A stretch of DNA of 64,000 nt from a bacterium SCSIO 12643 (GTDB lineage Bacteria > Bacteroidota > Bacteroidia > Flavobacteriales_G > Salibacteraceae): contig CP073750.1 in assembly GCA_024398135.1 (NCBI GenBank), positions 1,798,001 through 1,862,000 on the forward strand, given 5' to 3'. Of this stretch, positions 52,704 to 62,529 are shown one piece after another. How positions within the stretch are numbered: the first letter of the stretch is position 1; the number at the start of each line of letters is the position of its first letter. The notes under the pieces are model-generated. The model made no database searches, was not told the DNA's origin, and was given only the letters and a program-made list of their open reading frames with translations. Made by a program: the position numbers and the translations under genes.

Positions 52704-54570
52704 ATCTACCCAAATGAACTAGAATAACAGAAATATCTGCAGGTGAAACTCCACTTACCCTGGAAGCTTGTCCCAAATTCGTTGGTTTGATTTTACTCAA
52801 TTTTTCTCTTGCCTCAAAAGAAAGTGATTTTAATTGATAATAATCCAGATCATGCTTCAACTTTATATGATCCAAATTTTTTAATCTATCAGCAAGTTTC
52901 TTTTCTCTTTCAATATAACCAGAATATTTTACAGAAATTTCTATTTGCTCTAATAACTCTCTTTCATCTGGTACACCATTACTCAGCTTTGACAATTCAG
53001 GAGAAAACTCTTGTAAATCCATAATACCAACCTGAGGTCGGGATAACACACTGACCATTTTAACCTTTTGCCTAATTGGGGTAGTTCCAAGTTTTTCTAA
53101 ACTACTATTTATCGTATTAGGAACAGCGCTAAACTCTTTTAAATGCTTTACCAGAGCATCCGTTTTGGACAACTTTTCTTCAAGTTTATTTAATCTTCTT
53201 TCATCCGCTAAACCAATATCAAAAGACTTTTGAGTTAATCTTATATCAGCATTATCCTGTCTCAATAATATTCTATGTTCCGCTCTAGAAGTAAACATTC
53301 TATATGGTTCCTCGGTTCCCTTTGTTATCAAATCATCAATTAACACTCCAATATAAGCTTCATCACGGGACAAAATAAACGGATCATTTCCCTTTACACT
53401 CAATGCGGCATTCACCCCCGCAATTAAACCTTGACCAGCTGCCTCTTCATATCCAGTAGTTCCGTTAATCTGCCCAGCAAAATATAAAGAATCTATAACC
53501 TTAGTTTCCAATGTGTTCTTTAACTGAGTTGGTGGAAAATAGTCATATTCTATCGCATAGCCAGGCTTCATGATCTTTGCTTTTTCGAAACCCGGAATCA
53601 GCTTCATAGCTGATAACTGTACTTCTTTTGGAAGAGAAGTCGAAAAACCATTTACATATACTTCACTAGTATCCCAACCTTCTGGTTCAACAAAGATTTG
53701 ATGTCTATCTTTATCAGCGAATCTATCAATTTTATCTTCTATTGAAGGACAATATCTCGGTCCCAATCCTTTGATTCTACCCGCATACATCGGAGAATCA
53801 TCAAAACCAACCCTCAACTCATTATGCACATCATCGTTTGTATATGTAATCCAACAAGATCTCTGTTTACTCAAAATTTTTGAATCCAAATAAGAAAATT
53901 TCCACGCATCCTGATCACCAAACTGCTCTTCCATTTTAGAATAATCCAGAGATCTACCATCTACTCTTGGTGGTGTACCAGTTTTCATTCTTCCAGTTTC
54001 AAAACCAAGATTCATCAAATTCTCGGTTATTCCCAACGAAGATCTTTCTCCCATTCTACCTCCAGAAAATTGTTGCTTTCCCAAATGCAATACACCATTT
54101 AAAAAAGTTCCAGATGTCAAAATAACTTTCCTTCCCTCAATCTGAACACCCATCTGTGTATTAACACCAGTTACCCTTCCGTTCTTTACAATTAGAGACA
54201 TTACAGTATCCTGCCAAAAATCCAAATTCTCAAGATTCTCTAATCTTTTCCTCCATTCGATAGAAAACAAAACACGATCATTCTGTGTACGTGGACTCCA
54301 CATTGCAGGACCCTTCGATCTATTTAACATTCTAAACTGAATTGCACTTGCATCAGAAACCAATCCCGAATAACCTCCTAATGCATCAATCTCTCTTACA
54401 ATTTGTCCTTTTGCTACACCACCCATAGCAGGATTACAAGACATTTGTCCAATCCGCGATAAATCCATGGTCACTAATAATACAGACACCCCAAGATTTG
54501 CAGCAGCTGCCGCTGCCTCAGCACCTGCATGACCTGCACCAACAACTATTACATCATAACTCTTTAACAT
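52702..54570 (-). CDS. mnmG: tRNA uridine-5-carboxymethylaminomethyl modification enzyme MnmG (GidA)
   Basis: The 622-residue FAD enzyme works with MnmE to modify U34 of several tRNAs. The FAD-binding [14 protein letters not shown] begins the chain; the MnmG motifs [22 protein letters not shown] and CPSIEDK are present, as is the C-terminal helical MnmE-binding domain ([10 protein letters not shown]). The ATG at 54570 overlaps the ybeY stop (TGATG); a GTG directly before it is an alternative. parS-like palindromes lie on both sides of the gene. In many bacteria mnmG lies near the chromosome origin. Confidence 0.95.
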   Translation of the reverse strand: MLKSYDVIVVGAGHAGAEAAAAAANLGVSVLLVTMDLSRIGQMSCNPAMGGVAKGQIVREIDALGGYSGLVSDASAIQFRMLNRSKGPAMWSPRTQNDRVLFSIEWRKRLENLENLDFWQDTVMSLIVKNGRVTGVNTQMGVQIEGRKVILTSGTFLNGVLHLGKQQFSGGRMGERSSLGITENLMNLGFETGRMKTGTPPRVDGRSLDYSKMEEQFGDQDAWKFSYLDSKILSKQRSCWITYTNDDVHNELRVGFDDSPMYAGRIKGLGPRYCPSIEDKIDRFADKDRHQIFVEPEGWDTSEVYVNGFSTSLPKEVQLSAMKLIPGFEKAKIMKPGYAIEYDYFPPTQLKNTLETKVIDSLYFAGQINGTTGYEEAAGQGLIAGVNAALSVKGNDPFILSRDEAYIGVLIDDLITKGTEEPYRMFTSRAEHRILLRQDNADIRLTQKSFDIGLADERRLNKLEEKLSKTDALVKHLKEFSAVPNTINSSLEKLGTTPIRQKVKMVSVLSRPQVGIMDLQEFSPELSKLSNGVPDERELLEQIEISVKYSGYIEREKKLADRLKNLDHIKLKHDLDYYQLKSLSFEAREKLSKIKPTNLGQASRVSGVSPADISVILVHLGR

Positions 54571-55019
54571 CACCCAAATGTTTCACGTGAAACAATAGAA
54601 TCTTCATCTATCCTATCAAGATAAAAACTCTCTTTTTTACGCATAATTTTAATATCCTCTTCCAACTTATCCTTATATCCACATAAATGCAACACACCAT
54701 GAATAACAACTCTCAAAAATTCATTTAAATAGCCAACATTCATCGTTTTAGCATTATCATTTATACGATCCCAACTTATCAAAACATCACCACTAATTTC
54801 CTTACCATTGGAATCATCAAAAGTAATCACATCTGTATAGTAATCATGAGAAAGAAACTTCCTGTTATAATCTAATAAATCCTCATCACTCATAATCACA
54901 AACGTAAGAGTACCAACAGAAAATCCCTCATTCACAATACTCTCATCCAACCATTTTTTAATACAGCTATAATCGAATATATTTAAACTTTCAATATTTT
55001 CAATAAATTCTATACTCAT
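54570..55019 (-). CDS. ybeY: Endoribonuclease YbeY
   Basis: The 149-residue protein matches the YbeY metalloendoribonuclease that matures 16S rRNA 3' ends and takes part in ribosome quality control. The metal motif reads [11 protein letters not shown], the Bacteroidota form in which the third histidine of the canonical HGxLHLxGYDH is changed. It sits between the DUF4175 gene and mnmG with 1-base overlaps on both sides, a tight operon. The perfect parS palindrome lies within its last codons, encoding the VSRET segment. Confidence 0.92.
   Translation of the reverse strand: MSIEFIENIESLNIFDYSCIKKWLDESIVNEGFSVGTLTFVIMSDEDLLDYNRKFLSHDYYTDVITFDDSNGKEISGDVLISWDRINDNAKTMNVGYLNEFLRVVIHGVLHLCGYKDKLEEDIKIMRKKESFYLDRIDEDSIVSRETFG
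54579..54594. other. parS centromere site (perfect 16-bp palindrome)
   Basis: TGTTTCACGTGAAACA matches the ParB-binding consensus at every base. It lies in the 3' end of ybeY, 16 codons or fewer from its stop, and about 1.9 kb from the second copy at 52688. Confidence 0.85.
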
Positions 55020-58000
55020 TAATATTTCACTTCACCGTTATATATTTGAACTTGACCTTTATAATAGTTAGAAAGACCAGGATTAAATATTCTTAATAAT
55101 TCCAATTCATATTTCTTCTCCAATTGGTATTTCTCCAATTCATCTTCATTTTTATAATCTATATCTCTTGACTCTTCAGATTCTCTTTTATGATCTAAAT
55201 CTCTTTTCCTCTTCGCATTCTCAGCCTCTAACATACGAATCTCAATCTCCTTTTGTCGCATAAAAAATTCATTATCCAAATCAAAATTGATCATATCCTC
55301 TTCATTTTTTTCAAGCAATTCTTCCAATTTCTTTAACTCACCTGCACCACTCATATTTCCTTCTTTCTTTAGCTCATCAGCCATCTTTTGTATTTCTCTG
55401 CGAATCATCTCTTGTTGTGCAGCCATTTCTGCAATCTCTTTGCTCATACCCATACCCATCTTCCCCGGGTTCTTTTGACCAGGTTTGTTACCTTTCTCCA
55501 ACTCTTTCTTCAACTGCTCCATCCTCTTTGCTAAATCTTGCTGCTTCATTTTAGATTTTTTCATAGATGGTTTTGGCTTACCCTGCCCCGGTTTAGAACA
55601 ACTACCATTACTTTGATTTTGCTGGCTCTGTTGTTCTTGCATTTGCTGAATTATCTCATCAAGTAATACCGCCAAATTATTGATAGCAGTCAGAGATTTT
55701 TGCTGGTGCATTAAAGTTTCAGAAAACTTCCGTTCTTGTAACTCTTTCACGCTTAAATTCATTTCCCTGGATATTGTACTTACATCCTCCGTTATTACCT
55801 CATTTAATTGATAAACACGTGTAGCTAATGCCATTAAAGAATCTTTAACCATATTAGAATTTTCAATCATATTCTTTTGATCCTGATTAATACCCACCAC
55901 CCTAGGGTCATTCTGATCAATAGCACGCAACTCCATCATCAAACCTTCCTGATCAAAAGATAATACCAATAAATTTTCAAGTATCTTTCTTAAAGACTCC
56001 AAATCCTCACCCTGCTGAGAATTCATTTGCATTTGCATATTCATTTGCATACGCTCAGCCATTTCTTTCATCTTTTTACCCGCTTTCTTCTGATCATTTG
56101 AAGACTTTTCAAACTCACTTTTTTCTAAATTATCTTTAGCACTTTCCTGATCAGAACTAATTTCATCAACAGAATTAGAATCAATATTCATTTCATTAGG
56201 ATCATCCAACTCGTTATTCAATGAATCTAATTTCCGAAGGCTTTCTTCAATATTTTCAAATTCTTTATTCAAGCTATCTTGTTTGTCTAATAAGTCAGGA
56301 TCATCACTTTTTTCCAATGTTTCCTCAGCCAATTTCAATTGCTCCTCAGCCAACTTCTCAAGATCATTCATCACTTCACTAAACTCTTGTTCAAACTCCA
56401 TCTGTTTAAAGATTTCCAAATTCATATCCAACTCATCTTTAAGTTCTTCATTATTCATTTGCATCTTATCCAAATGTTCTTGAATCTTCTTCTTATCTAA
56501 CTCATCTAATAATTTCTGTAATTCATCTAACAACTTTTTGGATTCTTCATCCATCAATTTATTAAACAAATCATTTAATTGCTTTTGTTTATCTAATAAT
56601 TCCTCATCAATAACATTATTATCATTCTTATATGAATGATTATGTTTTTCCAAACGCTCACTCAATTCTTTAAGTTGCTCTTGATGCTTCGTACTCTTAT
56701 CCAATAAGCTTTCTAACTCCTTTTTACTATCCCAATCCAACTGTTTTTTATCTAGTAGATCCTTTCTAAGTTTATCCATGTCACGATCCAGTAAGCTTTT
56801 ATCTCTAACCAGATTATCCATATCGCTAATCAAATCATCTCTCTCCTGATCCAACTCATTCCTTTTTTCTTTGTCATTCAAAATTTTAATATCGAATAAC
56901 TCAGATTCTCTCATCTTATAATTATGCAAAACATCATTATCTCGAACTTCAAAACTCAGCTTAATAGACTCATCATATTGATCCACATCCAATTGATAAG
57001 AAAACACATCCAATAAAACACCATCCCTAACATTGATTCGATCCCTGACCAGGCTATCACCTATTATAAGTTTAACAACTAAATCCTTAAACCCATAATC
57101 GTCTTCAATACTTCCCGTATATGAATAGATACCATTTTCGTAAACCTCCTTTACAACAATATCTGGATATTTATCCGCGATTACATTTACCTCACCACTA
57201 AACCCAATTACATTATCACTTAATACATTGTTTAATACAACATCATAATCAAAATCACTAAAAACTTCTTTTACAAACTCTGTCTCTAACTTCTTAGAAA
57301 TATCCAATCGATTCGTATCATTATTAATAGCTAAATATGCGTTAGTTGAATTATTTAAATTTAAGTTCCAATGAACTCTCGATCCATATGGTACTTGAAG
57401 CAATGAAGGATGATCTATCAACTTATTCGGTAATTTCATATAATCCGGAAAAATAATTTCAGCCTTTATTCCTGTTATTTCAACATCTTTAAAAACCATA
57501 ATATCATACGATCTACTCTCATATTTGCCAGCTAGAAAAATTAATCTGGTATCTTCATGAATATCTTCCAAATGATAATTAAATCTATTTCCAGACAAAT
57601 GATTCATCCTAAAAACATTACCATTCACATCAATATTCACACTTTGAGGTAATTCATCTCCATTTAATTCCAATAATACCTCTACATTATCACCGGAAAT
57701 TACACGATCTTCAAAACCCAATATTTTAAACTCAAAAGGAGCTATTCGCGCATAATTAACTTCATAGTTGATTAAACGATTAGAACCTTCCGTAATCACT
57801 TTGGAATTAAATACCAACAATCCAATAAAAAAACTCACTGGTATTAAAATGTAAAAAATCTTCTTATTAGTAGTCACAGGCGGAGCTGCTGAAACAAAAT
57901 CAAAGCCCTGGAAACTACCAGCGTTTTGATTTAATGCAGCCAACATGAGTATATCCTCACTATTTTGGTTATAAAATTGTACGGTGTTTAATAACTTATC

Positions 58001-58330
58001 ACCAATCTCCGAATAATATCCACCTATATATTTAGATGCTTCTTCTAAACTAAGACCTTTATTAATTCTTAATAATCTAAAAATTGGATCCAGAATCCAA
58101 TAATAAATACCAGATAAAACAATAAGGATAAAACCATAAAAAATAATAAACCTCAGAAAATCAGATAAATCACCATAAAAGAAAATAGCATCAAATAGCA
58201 GAAAAAAGCTTAAAACAATAGAAAAAAAGAAAAATATTCCTCTAAATAACTTATTGATATAAAACCTTTTATAAAATTTTTCTATCTTAAAAAGTAAGTT
58301 TTCAACATTTATTTGGTGAAATTTCTCCAT
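55019..58330 (-). CDS. DUF4175-family membrane protein with long coiled coil
   Basis: The 1,103-residue protein has two membrane helices near the N-terminus (about 30-82, spaced as a hairpin), a third at about 150-170, a beta-rich extracytoplasmic region (about 190-470) and a very long, charged, Asp/Glu/Lys/Leu-rich coiled coil (about 475-740) followed by a Met/Gln-rich region (QMQMNMQM, QEQQSQQNQSNG). Such proteins are conserved in Bacteroidota and have no assigned biochemical function. Its stop overlaps the ybeY start by one base, tying it to ybeY and mnmG. Nothing in the sequence shows an enzyme. Confidence 0.8.
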   Translation of the reverse strand: MEKFHQINVENLLFKIEKFYKRFYINKLFRGIFFFFSIVLSFFLLFDAIFFYGDLSDFLRFIIFYGFILIVLSGIYYWILDPIFRLLRINKGLSLEEASKYIGGYYSEIGDKLLNTVQFYNQNSEDILMLAALNQNAGSFQGFDFVSAAPPVTTNKKIFYILIPVSFFIGLLVFNSKVITEGSNRLINYEVNYARIAPFEFKILGFEDRVISGDNVEVLLELNGDELPQSVNIDVNGNVFRMNHLSGNRFNYHLEDIHEDTRLIFLAGKYESRSYDIMVFKDVEITGIKAEIIFPDYMKLPNKLIDHPSLLQVPYGSRVHWNLNLNNSTNAYLAINNDTNRLDISKKLETEFVKEVFSDFDYDVVLNNVLSDNVIGFSGEVNVIADKYPDIVVKEVYENGIYSYTGSIEDDYGFKDLVVKLIIGDSLVRDRINVRDGVLLDVFSYQLDVDQYDESIKLSFEVRDNDVLHNYKMRESELFDIKILNDKEKRNELDQERDDLISDMDNLVRDKSLLDRDMDKLRKDLLDKKQLDWDSKKELESLLDKSTKHQEQLKELSERLEKHNHSYKNDNNVIDEELLDKQKQLNDLFNKLMDEESKKLLDELQKLLDELDKKKIQEHLDKMQMNNEELKDELDMNLEIFKQMEFEQEFSEVMNDLEKLAEEQLKLAEETLEKSDDPDLLDKQDSLNKEFENIEESLRKLDSLNNELDDPNEMNIDSNSVDEISSDQESAKDNLEKSEFEKSSNDQKKAGKKMKEMAERMQMNMQMQMNSQQGEDLESLRKILENLLVLSFDQEGLMMELRAIDQNDPRVVGINQDQKNMIENSNMVKDSLMALATRVYQLNEVITEDVSTISREMNLSVKELQERKFSETLMHQQKSLTAINNLAVLLDEIIQQMQEQQSQQNQSNGSCSKPGQGKPKPSMKKSKMKQQDLAKRMEQLKKELEKGNKPGQKNPGKMGMGMSKEIAEMAAQQEMIRREIQKMADELKKEGNMSGAGELKKLEELLEKNEEDMINFDLDNEFFMRQKEIEIRMLEAENAKRKRDLDHKRESEESRDIDYKNEDELEKYQLEKKYELELLRIFNPGLSNYYKGQVQIYNGEVKY

Positions 58331-58406
58331 ATTTGCATCTATGATCGTTGATAGACGGTTGAACCTAAACTAAAGCAGCTTGACAAATTAATTTTTGTTA
58401 ATAACA

Positions 58407-59360
58407 ATGAATCATATGATTACCAAGATCCCATCAATATCAACAACAAAGGTGTTAAAAAATTTGCTAGCCGTAGCATTATTGATTCTAATTCCTACAA
58501 TTACATTTAGTCAATTACGCTCTCAGTACTGGAAACGTTTTAAAAATGAATTCTATTTTGGTGCTGGTGCTACAAACTATTTAGGTGATTTAGGTGGTGG
58601 TGTTGAATCTGGAAATCATTCTCTGAGTGATCTTAACATGAAAGCCACATCTTATGTTATTTCCACTGGATTAAGAACCAAATTAACTGAAATGGTTACT
58701 TTCAAGTTTGATTTATCTTTTGGAAATGCAACTGGAGCCGACAGTTTAACAAAAAATACAGGTAGAGCAAGTAGAAATTTATCATTTAGAACTAGATTTA
58801 TTACACTTTCACCAATTATTGAAGTCTACGTTATTCCTGAAAGATTTGGAAGAGGTTCTTCACCATTTTCAGCATATTTAGCTTCTGGATTAAGATTGAT
58901 GTACTTTAACCCTCAGGCCGAATATCAAGGTACTTGGTACGACTTACAACCACTTGGAACTGAAGGGCAATTATCAGCTGGTGCTGCGCCTTACTCAAGA
59001 TTCACTATAGGTCTTCCATTAATTGTAGGGTTTAAATACGCTTTACCATCCCAACGTGGAGGAAAAACAGGTTCTTGGACTATAGGTGTTGAAGCATCTG
59101 CAAATTGGTTAATGACTGATTATTTTGATGATGTAAGTACTACATATTCCGATCCTGAAGGTATAAGAAAAGCAAGTGGTAATATAGCTGCTATACTTTC
59201 TGATAGAAGACTTTCCTCTTCTCAAGGAAGTGGAATAGGTGTAAGGGGTAATCCAACTTCGAATGACTGGTATGGTACAATTCAAATCATTGTTGGGAAG
59301 CAACTTTACACAAAATCTAGTAGAAGAAGAAGACCTTCTGGTAGAGGAACTTATTTCTAA
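58407..59360 (+). CDS. DUF6089 outer-membrane protein, PorG-like candidate
   Basis: A signal peptide (to about residue 36) precedes an outer-membrane beta-barrel of about 280 residues with the LRSQYWKRFKNEFYFGAGATNYLGDLGGG start typical of DUF6089. P. gingivalis PorG, an outer-membrane T9SS component, belongs to this family, but so do other barrels, so the T9SS role is only possible. The ATG at 58407 gives a normal signal peptide; a TTG at 58395 is the first in-frame start. The C-terminus ends with basic residues (SSRRRRPSGRGTYF), unusual for a barrel. It is divergent from the DUF4175 gene and precedes gltX. Confidence 0.75.
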   Translation: MNHMITKIPSISTTKVLKNLLAVALLILIPTITFSQLRSQYWKRFKNEFYFGAGATNYLGDLGGGVESGNHSLSDLNMKATSYVISTGLRTKLTEMVTFKFDLSFGNATGADSLTKNTGRASRNLSFRTRFITLSPIIEVYVIPERFGRGSSPFSAYLASGLRLMYFNPQAEYQGTWYDLQPLGTEGQLSAGAAPYSRFTIGLPLIVGFKYALPSQRGGKTGSWTIGVEASANWLMTDYFDDVSTTYSDPEGIRKASGNIAAILSDRRLSSSQGSGIGVRGNPTSNDWYGTIQIIVGKQLYTKSSRRRRPSGRGTYF

Positions 59361-59396
59361 AAACAAATTCTCGCTAATTTTCGTTTGAAAATTTAA

Positions 59397-59404
59397 TATC
59401 TTCG
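59397..59404 (+). promoter_or_regulatory. -7 promoter box (TATCTTCG) of gltX
   Basis: TATCTTCG differs from TAnnTTTG by one base, 19 bases before the gltX ATG. No correctly spaced TTG was found. Confidence 0.35.
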
Positions 59405-59423
59405 CGCCCTTAATTTTTTGAGT

Positions 59424-60947
59424 ATGAATACGCAAAATGTGAGGGTACGCTTTGCCCCTAGTCCAACTGGACCATTACATATTGGTGGTGTTAGAACCGC
59501 TTTATATAATTACTTATTTGCAAAAAAGAATAACGGAACTTTTGTTCTAAGAATAGAGGATACAGATCAAACCAGATTTGTAAATAAAGCTGAGGAGTAT
59601 ATTCAGGAATCTTTAGACTGGTGTGGAATTTCACCAGATGAATCTCCATGGAATCCTGGTGAATATGGTCCTTATAGACAATCAGAAAGAAAAGCAATGT
59701 ATAAACAATATGCTGATCTTATGATTAAAAATGGAACGGCATATTATGCTTTTGATACTCCAGAAGAATTAGACGAAGTTAGAAATAGAGCTAAAGAAGC
59801 TAAGATGCCTAATTGGCAATACAATCATATTACACGTAATTCTATGCAAAACTCATTAACATTGTCTGAGGATGCTGTTAATGAGAAAATCGCTAACGGA
59901 GAACCATATGTAATTAGAATCAAAATTCCTAGAAATGAGGAGATAAGATTTGAAGATGAAATTAGAGGTTGGGTAACTGTAAATAGCTCAAATATAGACG
60001 ATAAAGTTATATTTAAATCAGATGGCATGCCTACATATCATCTAGCCAATATCGTAGATGATCATACTATGGAGATTACTCATGTCATCCGTGGTGAAGA
60101 ATGGTTACCATCTGCCCCATTACATGTCTTGTTATATAGATATTTAGGTTGGGAAGAAACTATGCCAAAACTAGCACACCTGCCGTTAATACTAAAACCA
60201 GATGGAAACGGTAAATTAAGTAAGAGAGATGGTGATCGTTTAGGTTTTCCCGTATTTCCTCTAAACTGGCTTGATGAAAAATCCGGTGAACAATCCAGTG
60301 GTTATAGAGAAAGAGGATATTTTCCTGAAGCATTCATTAACATGTTAGCATTCTTAGGATGGAATCCTGGAACGAATGAAGAATTATTCACACTGTCTGA
60401 ATTAGTTGAAGCATTTACATTAGAACGTGTGGGTAAATCAGGTGCTAAATTTGATGCCCAAAAAGCTTTATGGTACCAACAACAATATCTAAGATCTAAA
60501 TCAAATCAGGATATTGCTGAAATGATAGTTCATGAACTACCTAAAAATGAATATTCTCAAGAAAATATTCAGGAAATATGTGGTTTAATGAAGGAAAGAG
60601 CGACCTTCTTAATTGATATTATCTCAGAAGGTGAATACTTCTTTACTTCACCAACTTCTTATGATGCAAAGACCATTAAGAAAAAATGGAAAGAACAAAC
60701 TCCAAAATTACTTAATGAACTCCTGGAAGACTTTACACACATTTCAAATTTCAAACATGATGAAATTGAAAATGTGTTTAGCGAATTCTTAAAAAAGAAA
60801 GAAATAGGATTTGGACAAATTGGACCAGCATTTAGACTTGCAGTGACCGGTAAAGGAATGGGTCCATCACTATTTTCTATCTGCGAAATACTTGGCAAAG
60901 AAGAAACGCTTCAAAGAATATCCATTGCTTTAGAAACAATAAAGTAA
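59424..60947 (+). CDS. gltX: Glutamate--tRNA ligase
   Basis: The 507-residue class I synthetase charges tRNA-Glu. It has the HIGH motif in FAPSPTGPLHIGGVRTALYNYLFA, the SDGMPTYHLANIVDDH segment of the catalytic domain and the KMSKS-type loop KLSKRDGDR, with an all-helical anticodon-binding C-terminus. The frame begins with TTG at 59418, but the ATG at 59424 is the expected start. folB begins one base after its stop, so the two are co-transcribed. Confidence 0.96.
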   Translation: MNTQNVRVRFAPSPTGPLHIGGVRTALYNYLFAKKNNGTFVLRIEDTDQTRFVNKAEEYIQESLDWCGISPDESPWNPGEYGPYRQSERKAMYKQYADLMIKNGTAYYAFDTPEELDEVRNRAKEAKMPNWQYNHITRNSMQNSLTLSEDAVNEKIANGEPYVIRIKIPRNEEIRFEDEIRGWVTVNSSNIDDKVIFKSDGMPTYHLANIVDDHTMEITHVIRGEEWLPSAPLHVLLYRYLGWEETMPKLAHLPLILKPDGNGKLSKRDGDRLGFPVFPLNWLDEKSGEQSSGYRERGYFPEAFINMLAFLGWNPGTNEELFTLSELVEAFTLERVGKSGAKFDAQKALWYQQQYLRSKSNQDIAEMIVHELPKNEYSQENIQEICGLMKERATFLIDIISEGEYFFTSPTSYDAKTIKKKWKEQTPKLLNELLEDFTHISNFKHDEIENVFSEFLKKKEIGFGQIGPAFRLAVTGKGMGPSLFSICEILGKEETLQRISIALETIK

Positions 60948-60948
60948 C

Positions 60949-61311
60949 ATGGGAGTTGTAGAAGTTAAAGGGATTTCCGTACGTGCTTTTCATGGATGTA
61001 TTGATGAAGAAGCACTTGTGGGAGGTGATTTCTCTATTGATGTCCGTGTTCATGCTCCATTTACTGAAGCAGCCACTACGGACGATCTAAATAAAGCCAT
61101 AGATTATGTGGTTATTACTGATTTGGTAAAAAAAGAAATGGCCATTAGGTCTAAGTTAATAGAAACTGTAGCATTACGCATAATCAGATCAATTCAAAGC
61201 TTTTACAATTTTGCAGATGAAATCGAAGTAACGGTAATAAAACATAGAGCACCAATCGAATCAGATGTAAAATCTGTAAGTGTATATTTAAATAGTAAAG
61301 AAATAGATTAA
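60949..61311 (+). CDS. folB: Dihydroneopterin aldolase
   Basis: The 120-residue protein is the folate-pathway enzyme that converts dihydroneopterin to hydroxymethyl-dihydropterin and glycolaldehyde. It has the family pattern VKGISVRAFHGCIDEEALVGGDFSIDV, AIDYVVITDLV and the terminal KHRAPIESDVKSVSV. It starts one base after gltX stops. The catalytic lysine lies in VIKHRAPI. Other folate genes are not in the window. Confidence 0.93.
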   Translation: MGVVEVKGISVRAFHGCIDEEALVGGDFSIDVRVHAPFTEAATTDDLNKAIDYVVITDLVKKEMAIRSKLIETVALRIIRSIQSFYNFADEIEVTVIKHRAPIESDVKSVSVYLNSKEID

Positions 61312-61327
61312 TATCGTCCTATTTTAT

Positions 61328-61335
61328 TACATTTG
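61328..61335 (+). promoter_or_regulatory. -7 promoter box (TACATTTG) of tRNA-Cys
   Basis: Exact match to TAnnTTTG, 10 bases before the tRNA 5' end. A spaced TTG is lacking. Confidence 0.5.
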
Positions 61336-61345
61336 CCGCCCATAG

Positions 61346-61417
61346 GGTCTCGTGGCCGAGTGGCTTAGGCATCGGTCTGCAAAACCGAGTACAGCGGTTC
61401 GAATCCGCTCGAGACCT
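61346..61417 (+). tRNA. tRNA-Cys (GCA)
   Basis: The 72-base sequence folds into a cloverleaf: acceptor GGTCTCG / CGAGACC, D-arm GCC...GGC, anticodon stem TCGGT / ACCGA with the seven-base loop CTGCAAA (anticodon GCA), variable region GTAC, and T-arm AGCGG-TTCGAAT-CCGCT. The discriminator is T, as in tRNA-Cys. The CCA end is not encoded (CCC follows the discriminator). Confidence 0.95.
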
Positions 61418-61420
61418 CCC

Positions 61421-61454
61421 AAAAACCTCAGCTAATTTTAGCTGGGGTTTTTTA
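61421..61454 (+). terminator. Terminator after tRNA-Cys
   Basis: Stem AAAACCTCAGCTAA pairs with TTAGCTGGGGTTTT (one G-U pair) across a short loop, then a T-run. Confidence 0.82.
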
Positions 61455-61493
61455 TTGGTTTAAAAATCAAAAAGTAACATTACCATTGAGTTT

Positions 61494-61526
61494 AAATAAA
61501 AATGCCCAGCTTCCCAGCCAGGCATT
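61494..61526 (-). terminator. Terminator of the small membrane gene
   Basis: On the minus strand AATGCCTGGCT pairs with AGCTGGGCATT (two G-U pairs) around GGGA and is followed by TTTTTATTT. Confidence 0.72.
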
Positions 61527-61551
61527 CTTCAATCAATCAATATAAACCAAA

Positions 61552-61737
61552 TCAAGCTACCTCATTATCGGTAGATTTTGAAAAGAAGTAACTTCCTATC
61601 GATACACCTATTAAGGTGAGCAAAAACATTAGAAGATAGTAAAACCCAGTTCCAAAATCATTAAACATCCATGATTTCATAGGTCCTACTAAAGTTATCA
61701 GCCAAATTACTATTCCAATGATCTTATTTTTTCCCAT
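61552..61737 (-). CDS. Small two-TM membrane protein of unknown function
   Basis: The 61-residue protein has two likely membrane helices (about 5-22 and 31-51) and a short charged tail (SKSTDNEVA). It is alone on its strand, with its own hairpin after it. Family unrecognised. The high hydrophobicity and terminator support a real gene. Confidence 0.65.
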   Translation of the reverse strand: MGKNKIIGIVIWLITLVGPMKSWMFNDFGTGFYYLLMFLLTLIGVSIGSYFFSKSTDNEVA

Positions 61738-62076
61738 TATTACTCGTATTATTATTTTGGCTTCTAAAGTAATAATTCTCTACAAATGAACATCATTATT
61801 ACAATTAACCAACTGACAGATATCAAACTCTTAAATGACTATGATCATACTCAAATGCGATATAAGTATCTAATAAAGGTTAGTTTATTACAAAAGTGGA
61901 TTAAATAAAATTTTGAATTAATTTAAGATAATACAATAATATTTTACATTAATTTTAATAATACAAATTATCTAAAACCAAATCACTCATAATACCATAT
62001 TATACGGTAAATTAAATTTTAAGAGATTCTAATTCATATATTTACAAGAGTTTTCGAATCTATTAAAATTTATATT
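61738..62076. other. AT-rich intergenic region without a supported gene
   Basis: The 339-base gap is very AT-rich. A 40-codon reading frame (61786-61908, plus strand) has no ribosome site and no recognisable character. Promoters for both flanking divergent genes must lie here, but I see only weak boxes (for example TATATTTA near 62037). Confidence 0.5.
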
Positions 62077-62529
62077 ATGAGTCAAGAAGAAATTCTTCAA
62101 CCCAAAACATTTACCGTTTGGAAGTATGTAATCGGTGGTTTTTTAGCTGGATTAATTACAGCGGCATTAAATAACATTATATTTTTCGTCATGCCATTAA
62201 TACAAGAAATTGACTTTCCTCATAGTCTAGATGAAATGGCACTTACAATAGCATCATTCTTTCCGCCTATTTTAGCCTCAATATTTTACTTTATAGTATC
62301 ATCAAAGAATTATTCTAAAGGAACGAAAGTATATCTGGCTATAATTGTAATAGCTTTTGCATTAAGTATAGTCGTACAATTTTTTCCCGAAAAATTAATA
62401 GAATTAGGATTACTGGAGGCTGGTGATATTCCAGAGAATCTAGCTTTACTTACTGTACCATTTCACATTACAACGGCATTAGTAGCTTTAATATTTATTC
62501 CAAAATTTGTTGGTTCTAAGGAAGATTAA
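62077..62529 (+). CDS. Four-TM membrane protein of unknown function (DUF6069-like)
   Basis: The 150-residue protein has four predicted helices (about 16-38, 59-75, 86-103, 124-143) joined by short loops; an acidic loop (LEAGDIPENL) precedes the last. The helix arrangement resembles the DUF6069 group but I cannot confirm this. Its stop is one base from the end of the convergent repeat gene. Confidence 0.65.
   Translation: MSQEEILQPKTFTVWKYVIGGFLAGLITAALNNIIFFVMPLIQEIDFPHSLDEMALTIASFFPPILASIFYFIVSSKNYSKGTKVYLAIIVIAFALSIVVQFFPEKLIELGLLEAGDIPENLALLTVPFHITTALVALIFIPKFVGSKED

Noticed and set aside
38501-61417. A functional link between cysS and tRNA-Cys
   Set aside because: They are 21 kb apart on opposite strands; presence in one window is likely chance.
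61786-61908. A 40-codon reading frame in the AT-rich gap
   Set aside because: No ribosome site, low-complexity AT-driven composition and no recognisable feature.
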